This document shows, piece by piece, positions 24,512-33,700 of a stretch of 64,000 nucleotides of DNA. The stretch's first letter is position 1, and every line of letters begins with the position of its first letter. Below the pieces are notes generated by a model, which searched no databases, was not told the origin of the DNA, and was given only the letters and a program-made list of their open reading frames with translations. The translations under genes were made by a program, and so were the position numbers. Source of the stretch: UBA7672 sp965279085 (GTDB taxonomy: Bacteria; Pseudomonadota; Alphaproteobacteria; Caulobacterales; Hyphomonadaceae); contig OZ257149.1 in the NCBI GenBank assembly GCA_965279085.1, positions 3,100,001 through 3,164,000 of the forward strand. The letters are read 5' to 3'.

Positions 24512-25246
24512 CTAGAACGGCGCGATCTGGTCGTAGAGCAGCTTGCCATACTTGTCGCGCTGCATCTGGCTGATGTCCCCGCGGCCGCCGTAGGAGATCC
24601 GCGCCTCGGCGATCTTCGTGTGCTCGATCGTGTTGTTCGAGGCAATGTCCTCCGGCCGGATCACGCCGGACACCAGCAGCTCGCGCAGCTCGTTGTTGAT
24701 GCGCACTTCCTGGCTGCCGCCGATCACGAGGTTGCCGTTCGCCAGCCGGTCGGTGATCACCGCCGCGACTGTGAGGCTCACCTTCTCCTGCCGGTTCACC
24801 GAACCCGTGCCGTTCGAAGATGTGGTCGAATCGAATCCGACCGCCGGATCGAGCGACGGCGTGCCGGGCAGGGCGTTCTGGATCGTGTCTTCAAGGCCAA
24901 GCAACGCCTGGATGCCGGTCTCAGTGTTGGACGTACGGCTGCGCGCCGTCGTGTTGTTCACCTGCGCGGAATCCGTGATCTCGATGTTCACCGTCAGGAT
25001 ATCGCCGATCTTGTTGGCGCGTTGGTCGTTGAAGAATGACTTGGCGCCCGAACGCCACAGTGAGTTCGGCGCCTGCACTTCGGCGATCGGCGTCGGCAGC
25101 GGCATCGACACGCGCTGCGATCCCGCGATCGTCGCCGGGTTCTGGATCGCAGTCAGTTGCGGCGGCGCAATCGACTCGTTCAGGCCCGCGCACCCGCCAA
25201 GCATCAGTGCGGCGAGACCGGCTCCGGTTGTCACAACGTGTTTCAT
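24512..25246 (-). CDS. flgH: Flagellar L-ring protein FlgH
   Basis: 244 aa lipoprotein, lipobox LMLGGC at residues ~14-20. L-ring motifs: SLWRSGAKSFFNDQRANKIG, GDILTVNIEI, and IASNNTIEHTKIAEARISYG, then GGRGDISQMQ near the end. It forms the outer-membrane ring of the basal body. Last gene of the flgF-flgG-flgA-flgH operon, 7 bases after flgA. Confidence 0.97.
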   Translation of the reverse strand: MKHVVTTGAGLAALMLGGCAGLNESIAPPQLTAIQNPATIAGSQRVSMPLPTPIAEVQAPNSLWRSGAKSFFNDQRANKIGDILTVNIEITDSAQVNNTTARSRTSNTETGIQALLGLEDTIQNALPGTPSLDPAVGFDSTTSSNGTGSVNRQEKVSLTVAAVITDRLANGNLVIGGSQEVRINNELRELLVSGVIRPEDIASNNTIEHTKIAEARISYGGRGDISQMQRDKYGKLLYDQIAPF

Positions 25247-25253
25247 GTCGGCC

Positions 25254-25991
25254 CTACCTGCTGATGTTCACGCGTGCTTCGCCGGATGCTTCGGCGATGG
25301 CGTCGATGGTGCGTTTGGAATAGCTGTTGAGCACGCGAACGGGTTCGCCCTTCGCGGCTTCATTCTGGGCGACGCCGTCTACGGTCAGCCGCACGCCGCT
25401 GGAGACGTAGACGATCTTCACCTGCTCGCCCTTGCGGATGACGGACGGCGCCTTGAGGTCGTTCGACAGGACAGGCTGCCCCGCCTTGATCGGACGCCGG
25501 ATTTCCATGCCGATGGCGGCCATGTCCGCGCCGTTGCGAATCTGGCGGCCGGCAACGGGATCTTCCCAGCTTACATCGCTCGACGTGATCACATGCCCAC
25601 GCTGGACATCGCGCTGGAAAACCAGAACCTGCGCGGTTTGCTGCGTTCCGGCGATCTGACTGGCCGGATTGGCGACGCGCGCCGGATTGGCGGCAGGCGC
25701 AGCCGTGGCGTTGCCGGTCGAACGCATCACCATCACGGGCTCGTCGAGCGGGATGGCGAGAATGACGCCGGCTTTCTTCGCTGTCGCGATCAGGAAAGCC
25801 GGATCGAGCGCGAGCGTTTCTCCCGCCGGCGGGGCAGGGCCAAGCAGGATGCCGGCATGCTGGCCGGTTACCGGCGCAACATCTCCCAGCGTGATCCAGT
25901 CGCCGCCGATCATCTTCACGCCCGTGCGCTGCGCCATGGCCAGCGGCGCGGCGAGCAGGACTGCGAGAAAGAGAGCGGCGATGCGGATCAT
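25254..25991 (-). CDS. flgA: Flagellar basal body P-ring formation chaperone FlgA
   Basis: 245 aa with a signal peptide (IAALFLAVLLAAPLAMAQ). The C-terminal SAF-like domain contains VQRGHVITSSDVSWEDPVAG, GMEIRRPIKAGQPVLSNDLK, and RKGEQVKIVYVSSGVRLTVD. It is a periplasmic chaperone for the P-ring protein FlgI. It begins 5 bases after the flgG stop. Confidence 0.95.
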   Translation of the reverse strand: MIRIAALFLAVLLAAPLAMAQRTGVKMIGGDWITLGDVAPVTGQHAGILLGPAPPAGETLALDPAFLIATAKKAGVILAIPLDEPVMVMRSTGNATAAPAANPARVANPASQIAGTQQTAQVLVFQRDVQRGHVITSSDVSWEDPVAGRQIRNGADMAAIGMEIRRPIKAGQPVLSNDLKAPSVIRKGEQVKIVYVSSGVRLTVDGVAQNEAAKGEPVRVLNSYSKRTIDAIAEASGEARVNISR

Positions 25992-25996
25992 GAGCT

Positions 25997-26782
25997 TTAC
26001 CGCAGGTTGCTGGCGGAGCGCAGCATCTCGTCGGTCGTGGTGATGACCTTCGAGTTCATTTCATACGCGCGTTGCGCCGTGATCAGCGACGAGATCTCCG
26101 TCACCGCGTTGACGTTCGAGGTCTCAAGGAAGCCCTGTTGCAGGTAGCCGAAGCCAACCGACGCCGGTTGCCCACGGTTCGCCGTGCCCGAGGCAGGCGT
26201 TTCGAGGAAGGCGTTGTCACCGATGGCTTCGAGGCCAGCCGGGTTCACAAAGCGTGCAAGTTCCAGTGCGCCGACGTCCTGCGGGTCGCTGCCGTCGGCC
26301 ATGATTGCCTGCACGACGCCCTGACGGTTGATCGAGATGCCGATCGCATCCTGCGGCACGCTCACACCGGGCGCGACCGTGAAGCCGTCTTCCGTCACGA
26401 GCTGGCCATCCGGCGACAGCGCGAAGTTGCCCGCGCGTGTGTACGCATCGCGGCCATCCGGCAGCTGGATGATGAAATAGCCTTCGCCGGAAACACCGAC
26501 GTCATATGGATTGGAGGTCTGCGTCATGCCGCCCTGTTCGGTCACGCGATAGACCGAGCCGGCCTTGACGCCGACGCCCACCTGAACGCCCGTCGGAACG
26601 ATCGTCCCGGCGTCAGAGGACGTAACACCCATGCGTTCGACGTTCTGGTAGAGCAGATCCTGGAACTCGGCGCGCTGGCGCTTGAAGCCCGTCGTGTTCA
26701 TGTTCGCGATGTTGTTCGCGATCACCTCGACGTTGAGCTGCTGGGCCTGCATGCCTGTAGCGGCGGTATTGAGAGCGCGCAT
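25997..26782 (-). CDS. flgG: Distal rod protein FlgG
   Basis: 261 aa. The N-terminal rod motif is MRALNTAATGMQAQQLNVEV then ANNIANMNTTGFKRQRAEFQ. The central GEGYFIIQLPDGRDAYTRAG region follows, and the C-terminus is VNAVTEISSLITAQRAYEMN. It builds the distal rod of the flagellar axis. Length is normal. 31 bases separate it from flgF. Confidence 0.97.
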   Translation of the reverse strand: MRALNTAATGMQAQQLNVEVIANNIANMNTTGFKRQRAEFQDLLYQNVERMGVTSSDAGTIVPTGVQVGVGVKAGSVYRVTEQGGMTQTSNPYDVGVSGEGYFIIQLPDGRDAYTRAGNFALSPDGQLVTEDGFTVAPGVSVPQDAIGISINRQGVVQAIMADGSDPQDVGALELARFVNPAGLEAIGDNAFLETPASGTANRGQPASVGFGYLQQGFLETSNVNAVTEISSLITAQRAYEMNSKVITTTDEMLRSASNLR

Positions 26783-26813
26783 GTGAAAGCCTCCTCAGGC
26801 CGGTTCAAAAAGT

Positions 26814-27545
26814 TCACCCGACTCGGGCAAGTTTATCGATCGATGTGCCGCGAAGCTCGTCCGACTGGGCGAGCATCTTGGCGACCGACGTGTAGGCCCG
26901 GCTGATTTCGATCATTTCCGTAAGTTCAAGAACGGCGTTGACGTTCGAGCCTTCGACGAAGCCCGAAACGACACGCGCGTTTGTCGCGGCCTGCGCCGGT
27001 TCATCGGTCGCGCGCCAGAGATTGCTGCCGACTTTTTCCAGCGCTTCAGGCGTTGCAAAATTCGACACGCGCAGCGTGCCAAGCACGCCTTCGTCCTGCG
27101 TGATCGATCCTTCGCGTGAAACCGACACTGGTCCGCCCAGCGGATTGATGGTGATCGGCCCGCCATCGCCCAGCACGACATCGCCGTCGCGGGTGACGAG
27201 GCGGCCCTGCTCATCGAGCTGGAAGCGTCCGTCGCGCGTATAGGCTTCGCCGCCCGGGGTCTGGATGGCGAAGAAGCCTTCGCCATCGATCGCGAAATCC
27301 AGCGGATTGCCTGTCCGTTCGACCGGACCGGCCGAAAAGTCGCGCTGCAGCATCCAGGCATCAGCGAACGAAATCTCAGTGGGGTTGTCGGTCGAAGAAG
27401 CCGGCTTCTCGGAAAGGTCGCGGGTTACCAGATGCTCGACCTTGAAGCCGGCAGTGGTCATGTTCGCGAGGTTGTTCGCGGTCGTGTCCATCCGCTTTTG
27501 CAGCACTTGCTGCGCGGACAGGCCGACCATGAATGAATTGTCCAT
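26814..27545 (-). CDS. flgF: Proximal rod protein FlgF
   Basis: 243 aa from the ATG at 27545 (MDNSFMVGLSAQQVLQKRMD); the open frame continues upstream but the homology does not. Typical elements: TTANNLANMTTAGFKVEHLV, GEGFFAIQTPGGEAYTRDGR, and C-terminal EGSNVNAVLELTEMIEISRA. First gene of flgF-G-A-H, transcribed from the sigma-54 promoter at 27577-27591. Confidence 0.96.
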   Translation of the reverse strand: MDNSFMVGLSAQQVLQKRMDTTANNLANMTTAGFKVEHLVTRDLSEKPASSTDNPTEISFADAWMLQRDFSAGPVERTGNPLDFAIDGEGFFAIQTPGGEAYTRDGRFQLDEQGRLVTRDGDVVLGDGGPITINPLGGPVSVSREGSITQDEGVLGTLRVSNFATPEALEKVGSNLWRATDEPAQAATNARVVSGFVEGSNVNAVLELTEMIEISRAYTSVAKMLAQSDELRGTSIDKLARVG

Positions 27546-27576
27546 GGGCCGCCGTTTGTCTCCGCGGCGCACTTTG

Positions 27577-27591
27577 GCGACGGCAGAGCCA
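27577..27591 (-). promoter_or_regulatory. Sigma-54 (-24/-12) promoter of the flgF operon
   Basis: On the minus strand TGGCTCTGCCGTCGC has GG and GC at the required 10-base spacing and matches TGGC-N7-TTGC except for one base. It lies about 20 bases (from the predicted start) before the flgF ATG. This agrees with class III control of rod/ring genes in Caulobacter. Confidence 0.65.
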
Positions 27592-27732
27592 GGCTGGGCT
27601 TGGTCCGCGTTTTCTGCGGCGGACACGGGAATTTACCGGTCCACCATGAGCCCACGCGGTTAACGGGATATTGCCGGAACGGGGCGTCCGGCAGCTTTGG
27701 ACCCGGCAGCTTTTGCCCATCAAAACCAATCC

Positions 27733-27740
27733 TTAACCAT
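27733..27740 (+). promoter_or_regulatory. CtrA half-site TTAACCAT upstream of fliL
   Basis: TTAACCAT matches a CtrA half-site and lies 71 bases before the fliL ATG. No second TTAA is found at the 7-base spacing. Another TTAAC lies at 27660. fliLM is CtrA-controlled in Caulobacter, so control here is plausible. Confidence 0.4.
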
Positions 27741-27810
27741 ACAAGGCCGATTTTGCCCACGCGCCCCGGAGTGTCCGGGGTCCTGTGATTCCCATAAGGG
27801 GCCGTCTGCT

Positions 27811-28506
27811 ATGGCCAAGAAGGAAAAGGCTAAGAAGCCCGAGCAGCCCGAGGCTGAAAAGCCTGCGGTTGAAGGCGAGGAAGGTGCGCCAGCCAAGAAG
27901 AAGATGGCTGGCAAGACGCTTATTCTCTTCATCGTCCTGCCCGCTGTCCTGGTGATCGCCGGCGGTGGGGCGGCTGCAATGATGCTGCTCGGCGGCGGCG
28001 CTCCCGCGGCTGCGGCCGAAGCGCACGGCGAGGAAGAAGCAAGCGGTCACGAAGAAGCCAAAGCCGAGGAGCATGGCGCTCCAGCCGGCGGCGAAGAACA
28101 CGGAGCTGCCGCTGAGGGCGGTGAGCATGGCGCCGAGGGCGCCGCAGCCACGGGCGAGCCTGCCGATGTCGGTCACGCGCTCGAATGCGGCGAGGGCGAT
28201 CCCTGCTACTACGCGATGCCGAAGCTGGTGGTGAACCTCGCCGGCACAGAAGGCCAGCGCTCGCCTTACATGGAACTCGAACTCACGCTCGAATCGAGCA
28301 GCACGGCGACGTTCAAGGCGGTGCCTGAACTGATGCCGCGCCTGAAGGACCAGCTGAACTCGTTCCTGCGCGAACTGCGCGTGGAAGATCTCAGCGGCTC
28401 GTCCGGCAACTGGGCGCTTCGTCGCGAACTGCTCAAGCGGTTCAACATCGTTCTCGAGCCCAAGAAGATCGACGCCGTGCTCATTGAAGGCATGTTGATT
28501 CAGTAA
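27811..28506 (+). CDS. fliL: FliL, flagellar motor-associated protein with His/Glu-rich linker
   Basis: 231 aa from the ATG at 27811. A Lys/Glu/Pro-rich cytoplasmic tail is followed by one membrane segment (residues ~36-60). A low-complexity linker (~62-125) has repeated EEHGA/GEHGA units with His at 72, 80, 88, 97, 106 and 122. Next come Cys126 and Cys132, then the FliL domain (YYAMPKLVVNLAG, LKDQLNSFLRELRVEDLSGS, FNIVLEPKKIDAVLIEGMLI). FliL forms rings around stator units. Most FliL proteins have a shorter, less His-rich linker. First gene of fliL-fliM-DUF6468-motE-TPR. Confidence 0.95.
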   Translation: MAKKEKAKKPEQPEAEKPAVEGEEGAPAKKKMAGKTLILFIVLPAVLVIAGGGAAAMMLLGGGAPAAAAEAHGEEEASGHEEAKAEEHGAPAGGEEHGAAAEGGEHGAEGAAATGEPADVGHALECGEGDPCYYAMPKLVVNLAGTEGQRSPYMELELTLESSSTATFKAVPELMPRLKDQLNSFLRELRVEDLSGSSGNWALRRELLKRFNIVLEPKKIDAVLIEGMLIQ

Positions 28507-28516
28507 GGACCTATGC

Positions 28517-29653
28517 GTGGCTGCTGATACGACAGACGAGGAACTCGCGGCAGGCTGGGAAGCCAGCGTCGCCTCCGGCAAGCCCGGCGGCGGCGACGAC
28601 GCGTGGAGCGCCGACACGCCGGGTGGCGCTGGCGACGCCGCGCAATCGCTGGCGCAGGCGGCTGTCGGTTCAGAGCGCATCCTCAACCAGGACGAAATCG
28701 ATTCGCTCCTCGGCTTCTCGCTGGAAGAAGAAAACGGCGCCAAGCGCAACGGCATCCGCGCACTCATCAACTCCGCGCTCGTCTCCTACGAACGCCTGCC
28801 GATGCTCGAGGTCGTCTTCGATCGCCTCGTGCGCCTGATGACGACCTCACTGCGCAACTTCACCTCCGACAACGTCGAGGTGTCGCTCGATGCGATCCAG
28901 TCGATGCGCTTCGGCGATTATCTCAATTCGATCCCCCTGCCGGCCATTCTCGCCGTGTTCAAGGCGCGCCAGCTCGACAATTTCGGCCTGCTGACGGTCG
29001 ATTCGAACCTGATCTACTCGATCGTGGACGTGCTGCTCGGCGGCCGCCGTGGCACCGTCGCGATGCGCGTCGAAGGCCGTCCCTACACCACCATCGAGCG
29101 CGTGCTGGTCACCCGTCTCGTCGAGGTGATCCTGCAGGACGCCCGCAAGGCGTTCGACCCGCTCACCACCGTTGAGTTCGAACTCGACCGCATCGAGACC
29201 AACCCGCGCTTCGCCGCCATCGCCCAGCCCGCCAACGCCGCCATTCTCGTGAAGCTGCGCATCGACATGGAAGATCGTGGCGGCCGCTGCGAACTTCTGC
29301 TGCCCTACGCCACGCTGGAGCCGATCCGGAAGATGCTGCTGCAGAATTTCATGGGTGAAAAGTTCGGTCGCGACAACATCTGGGAAGGCCACCTCGCCAC
29401 CGAACTCTGGTCTGCGCCCACGACGCTGCGTGTCGTGCTCGACGAGTTCACCCAGCCGCTTGGCAAGATGATGAACCTTCAGGTCGGCGACACGCTGATC
29501 ATGAACGCCACGCCGGAATCGAAGGCGCATCTCATGTGCGGCGACATCCATCTCACGACCGGCCAGGTCGGCCGCATCGGTCAGAAAGTGGCCATGCGCG
29601 TCGAGGCGCCGATCACAAACGCGGCAAAGAAACGGGTATTGGAGGCTAGGTGA
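28517..29653 (+). CDS. fliM: Flagellar switch protein FliM
   Basis: 378 aa, GTG start 10 bases after fliL. The first ~50 residues are an unusual Gly/Asp/Ala-rich extension. The CheY-binding helix ILNQDEIDSLLGF, normally at the extreme N-terminus, is at residues 55-67. The middle domain (RLMTTSLRNF, LPAILAVFKARQLDNFGLLT, GGRRGTVAMRVEGRPYTTIE) and the C-terminal SpoA-like domain (LGKMMNLQVGDTLIMNA) are intact. It forms the C-ring that sets rotation direction. The stop overlaps the next start (TGATG). Confidence 0.97.
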   Translation: MAADTTDEELAAGWEASVASGKPGGGDDAWSADTPGGAGDAAQSLAQAAVGSERILNQDEIDSLLGFSLEEENGAKRNGIRALINSALVSYERLPMLEVVFDRLVRLMTTSLRNFTSDNVEVSLDAIQSMRFGDYLNSIPLPAILAVFKARQLDNFGLLTVDSNLIYSIVDVLLGGRRGTVAMRVEGRPYTTIERVLVTRLVEVILQDARKAFDPLTTVEFELDRIETNPRFAAIAQPANAAILVKLRIDMEDRGGRCELLLPYATLEPIRKMLLQNFMGEKFGRDNIWEGHLATELWSAPTTLRVVLDEFTQPLGKMMNLQVGDTLIMNATPESKAHLMCGDIHLTTGQVGRIGQKVAMRVEAPITNAAKKRVLEAR

Positions 29654-30021
29654 TGACAGGCATGTATTCCATCGCGCTGGAGGGCTTTCTCGCCCTACTG
29701 CTGCTCATCGCCATCGCTTACTGCATGCGCCTCGATGGCAAGCTGAAGGCACTGCGCAACGGCAACAATCGCATGCTGGAAGCCGCGAAGGAGCTGCAGT
29801 CCTCGGCCCTCCACGCCCAGAACGCCGTCACCGCGCTGCGCCGCTCGGCCGACGCCGCCGGCCGCGAACTCCAGCTCAAGATCGACGAAGCGCGCGCTGT
29901 CGCCGCCATCCCGATGGTACGCGACGTCCACAACATGCCGCTGACCGCCCCGCGCGAACCCGAGCGTGGCTCCGAGCGCGGCAATGTCGACTTCACACTG
30001 CGCCGCCGCAGCGTCCTGTAG
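29653..30021 (+). CDS. DUF6468-type flagellar-operon protein
   Basis: 122 aa (MTGMYSIALEGFLALLLLIA). One N-terminal membrane segment is followed by a coiled coil (RLDGKLKALRNGNNRMLEAA, LRRSADAAGRELQLKIDEAR) and a disordered C-terminus. It overlaps the fliM stop by one base, with GGAGG in place. A GTG at 29650 is an alternative start. It occupies the slot between fliM and motE where alphaproteobacteria carry a DUF6468 protein; the family call is from this context and architecture. Confidence 0.75.
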   Translation: MTGMYSIALEGFLALLLLIAIAYCMRLDGKLKALRNGNNRMLEAAKELQSSALHAQNAVTALRRSADAAGRELQLKIDEARAVAAIPMVRDVHNMPLTAPREPERGSERGNVDFTLRRRSVL

Positions 30022-30033
30022 GAGGGAAGGGCC

Positions 30034-30732
30034 ATGACTCCCAAGGTCGGCATACTCTCCGCTGTCTGCGCAGTCGCCATTGGCGCACTGGCCTTCAAGG
30101 GCGTCGATATCGCGCAAGCCGTCGCCGCCGAGGCTGAGAACGCTGCGCCTGTCGAGGAAACCGCGCTTACCGCCGGCGTCGGCGAAGAAGCCGTCACAGC
30201 ATCAGAAGAAGCGCCGCCTGCCGGTGCGGCTGCCGCCGCGCCAACACCCGAGCAGTGCCTGACCACTCTCAACACGGCGGCCGAGGAGATGGGTCTGTCG
30301 TCGCAGGAAATCCTCGTCCTTCGCAGCTTGCAGAAGCGTCGCGAGGAACTGGATGGCCGCGAGTCCGGCATCGAAACACGCGAACAGGCCGCCGCCGCCG
30401 CCGAATCGCGTCTGCAGGAGCAGATCGTCGAACTGAAAGGCGTCGAGACGGAAGTCCAGAAACTCCTCGCCGCGATGGACGCCAAGCGCGACGAGCGCAT
30501 GACGTCGCTGGTCAAGACCTATGAAGCCATGAAGCCCAAGGATGCCGCCAACATCTTCAACGGCATGGAAGACGAGATCCTGCTCGACATCGCCAAGTCG
30601 ATGAAATCCGCCACGCTCGCCGCCGTCATGTCGTCGATGACGCCGAAGCGCGCCGAGGCGCTCACCAAGATGCTCGCCGGCCTCGCCAAGCCGCCTGCCA
30701 GCCTCGATGCACTGACGAAAACACCGGCGTGA
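30034..30732 (+). CDS. motE: MotE-like flagellar protein (MgtE_N/FliG-like fold)
   Basis: 232 aa. An N-terminal signal/anchor (ILSAVCAVAIGALAFKGVDI) is followed by an Ala/Glu-rich linker, a coiled coil (~100-155, with KRREELDGRESGIETREQAA) and a C-terminal MgtE_N-like domain (MKPKDAANIFNGMEDEILLD, MSSMTPKRAEALTKML). MotE in Rhizobium is the periplasmic chaperone for MotC. Position after fliM supports a stator-related role. It overlaps the next gene by 4 bases (GTGA). Confidence 0.78.
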   Translation: MTPKVGILSAVCAVAIGALAFKGVDIAQAVAAEAENAAPVEETALTAGVGEEAVTASEEAPPAGAAAAAPTPEQCLTTLNTAAEEMGLSSQEILVLRSLQKRREELDGRESGIETREQAAAAAESRLQEQIVELKGVETEVQKLLAAMDAKRDERMTSLVKTYEAMKPKDAANIFNGMEDEILLDIAKSMKSATLAAVMSSMTPKRAEALTKMLAGLAKPPASLDALTKTPA

Positions 30733-33700
30733 CGCTGATCCGCCCTCCTGTGGGTTGGGCGATCCGCCTCTCCATGCTGGGGATGGCGGCTGCGAGCATC
30801 GTTGCGCCTGCCTTTGCTGACCGTCCTGTACAGCTCTCCTACAAGGAGACGTCTGGCTATGCGCGCATCACCGCCAAGTGGGGCGATGGCGACGAGGCGG
30901 CTCCGAAGATCAGCGCGCAGGTATCCAACCAGGTCCTGATCATCACCTTCCCGGAGAAGGTGACGATCAACCTCGATAAGCTGAAGGAGGCCCTGCCGAC
31001 CTGGGCCGCCGTCACCTTCATGGATCCCGACGGGATGACGGCGCGCATCGGCCTGAAGCAGACGCCGCGCCTTGCCGTCTCCACATCCGCCGATCTCACT
31101 GCGATCGATCTCATTCCCGAAACCAGCACCGCCGCGCCGCCGAAACTCGTCTCACCACTCGTCGCCAAGCGCGCTGCCGAGGCCGAGGTGAAGCGCGTCG
31201 CCGCCATACCCCCGCCGCCGCCGCAGGATCCGCTCGAAGTCCGCGGCAGCCATTCCGGCGATAGCTCGCGCGTGGCCTTCTACTGGCCCGCCAAGGTCAA
31301 CTACAAGGTCGTGTCGCAAGGCGAGGGCGCACTGAAGCTGCAGTTCGCGCGGCGCGCCAAGCCGGACCTCGCCTATCTCCGCATCACGCCGCCGGCCAAC
31401 CTCGCCGACTTCCAGGGCGAGAACACGGACAAGGGCTACGTCGTCACCATCACCTCGAAGGACAAGCTGCCGATCAAGCACTTCTTCGAAGGCGATGTGC
31501 TGGTCGTCGACATCACGAAACGTGCCGCCGTCGTCGCCTCGGCGCCGGCGCCTGCCAAACCGGCCGCGCCAAAGCCCCAACCCATCGCCGAAAAGCCCGG
31601 CAGCGCCATCCTGCTCGCGCCGCCCAAGCAGCTGCTCGAAAGCGACGAAGCGAAAGCCGCCGAAACGCAAGCAAGCGCTGAGGCCAACGCGAAGGCGCAA
31701 GCCGACGCCACACTGGGCGGCCCCGAACGCGTCACCGACATGTCGAGCAACTGGCACGATCCGGCCCCGCGCAACGGCCTCGTCAATGTGAAGGCGACCC
31801 CGCTCGCCAACGGTCTTGAGCTGAGCGTGCCCTTTGCCGCTCCCGCGCCCGCCGCTGTTTTCGCACGTGGCTCTGCCGTCTGGGCGGTCTTCGCCGCCAA
31901 TGCCGACTTGAAAGTAGACCAGACCCAGCTGCCCGCCGGCTATCGCGTGCGAACCATGCGCGTAAAAGACGCCACGCTGCTGCGCCTCGAAATCCCGAAG
32001 GGCCTCACCGTCTCCGCCGAGATGGACGAATCCAACTGGACGATCCGGCTCGCGCCCACCGCCACCAAGCCCTCACGCTTCCTCTCGCCGGCGCGCCGCA
32101 ACAACGAGGGTGGCCGCGCGCGCATCGAGACGATGCTGATCGGCGCTACAGGCCTCGTCTGGTTCGAGGACCCCGTCATCGGCGACCAGATCGCAGTCGC
32201 TGTGTCCTACGGCCCCTCATCCGCCTCTCCGACACCGCGCGATTTCGTCGAAGCATCGCTGCCCGCCACCGCCCACGGCCTCGCCATCGCACCGAAGTCC
32301 GACGATGTGCAGGTCACGATCGAAGGCGAGCGCGTCGTCGTCTCGATGGCTGCAGCCGTTCAAACCGCCCCCGATCCGGCGACCGAGATCGCCGCTCCAA
32401 AGGTTGCGGCCAACCCCGCTTTCATCGACTTCGCCGGCTGGGGCGCCGCCCGCGGCAGTGTATACTTCGATCAGCTGTCCGGTCTTGGCCTCGCTGCAGC
32501 CACCCTCGACCCCACAACGCCGCCGGGCGCCGCCGCCGCGCTCGATCTGGTCCGCTTCTATCTCGGCCACGGCCAGGCCCACGAGGCGCTCGGCGTACTG
32601 AAGGTCGCTGCTGCGGACCGGCCGGAACTCGAGCAGGATCCATCCTTCGTCGGCATGCGAGGCGTGGCCAACTACATGGTCGGACGTCTCAAGATCGCCG
32701 ACGACGATCTCGCCAAGGGCCTGCTGCGCGGCGACCCGTCCGCTGCACTTTGGCGAGGTATGATCGCCGTCGAGCGCGGCGAATGGGAGCGTGCGCTGGA
32801 TTTCTTCCGCGCCTCCGACAAGCAGATCTACAACTACCCCTCCGCCAAGGCCGCACAGTTTGCCGTCGCCTGGGCCGACGCCGCGCTCCATGTCAACGAC
32901 TACGACGCGGCCCGCCGTCAGGCGAACACCGCCGTCGCCAATGGCGAACGCGAGACCAAGGAACGCGCCCAGCTCGTCCTCGCCACCTTGAAATCCGTGA
33001 TCGAAGGCCCCGCCGCCGCCTATGACGAGTTCGACCGCCTGTCGAAGAAAGCGCTAGAGCCCATCGCCGTTCGCGCCGAACTCAAGCGCCTCGAACTCGG
33101 CGTCATCGCGGGCAAAATGAACGCAAACGAAGCTGCGACCGAACTCGAATCCCTGCGCTATCGCTGGCGCGGCGACGAGGTCGAGATGGCGACAGTCGGC
33201 ATCCTCGCCGACCAGTACATGCGCGTCGGCCGCTTCCGCGACGCGCTCCTGCTCGCGCAATCCACCGCCTTCCGTGATGCCGATGCACCGGGCGCGCGCG
33301 AACTGCGCATCAAGCTGGCCGACTATTTCCGCCGCCTGTTCCTCGCGGGCGAGGCTGATCGCCTCGACCCCATCCAGGCCGTCGCCCTGTTCTACGAGTT
33401 CGATGACAACCTGATGCCCATCGGTCCCGACGGCGACCAGATGGTGCGCAAGCTCGCCCAGCGCCTCGTCGCGTTCGACCTGCTCGAACCGGCCAGCGTC
33501 CTGCTGCAATATCAGGTCGACAACCGCATCCGAGGCGTCGGCAAGTCCGCCGTCGCCGTCGATCTCGCCACGATCTATCTGTGGGACAAGCGGCCCGACA
33601 AGGCGCTCTCAGCCATCAACACCACGCGACAGCCCTCGCTGCCGAAGGAACTCGCGCTCGAACGCCGCCTGCTCGAAGCCGCCGCCTATCGCGACCTCGG

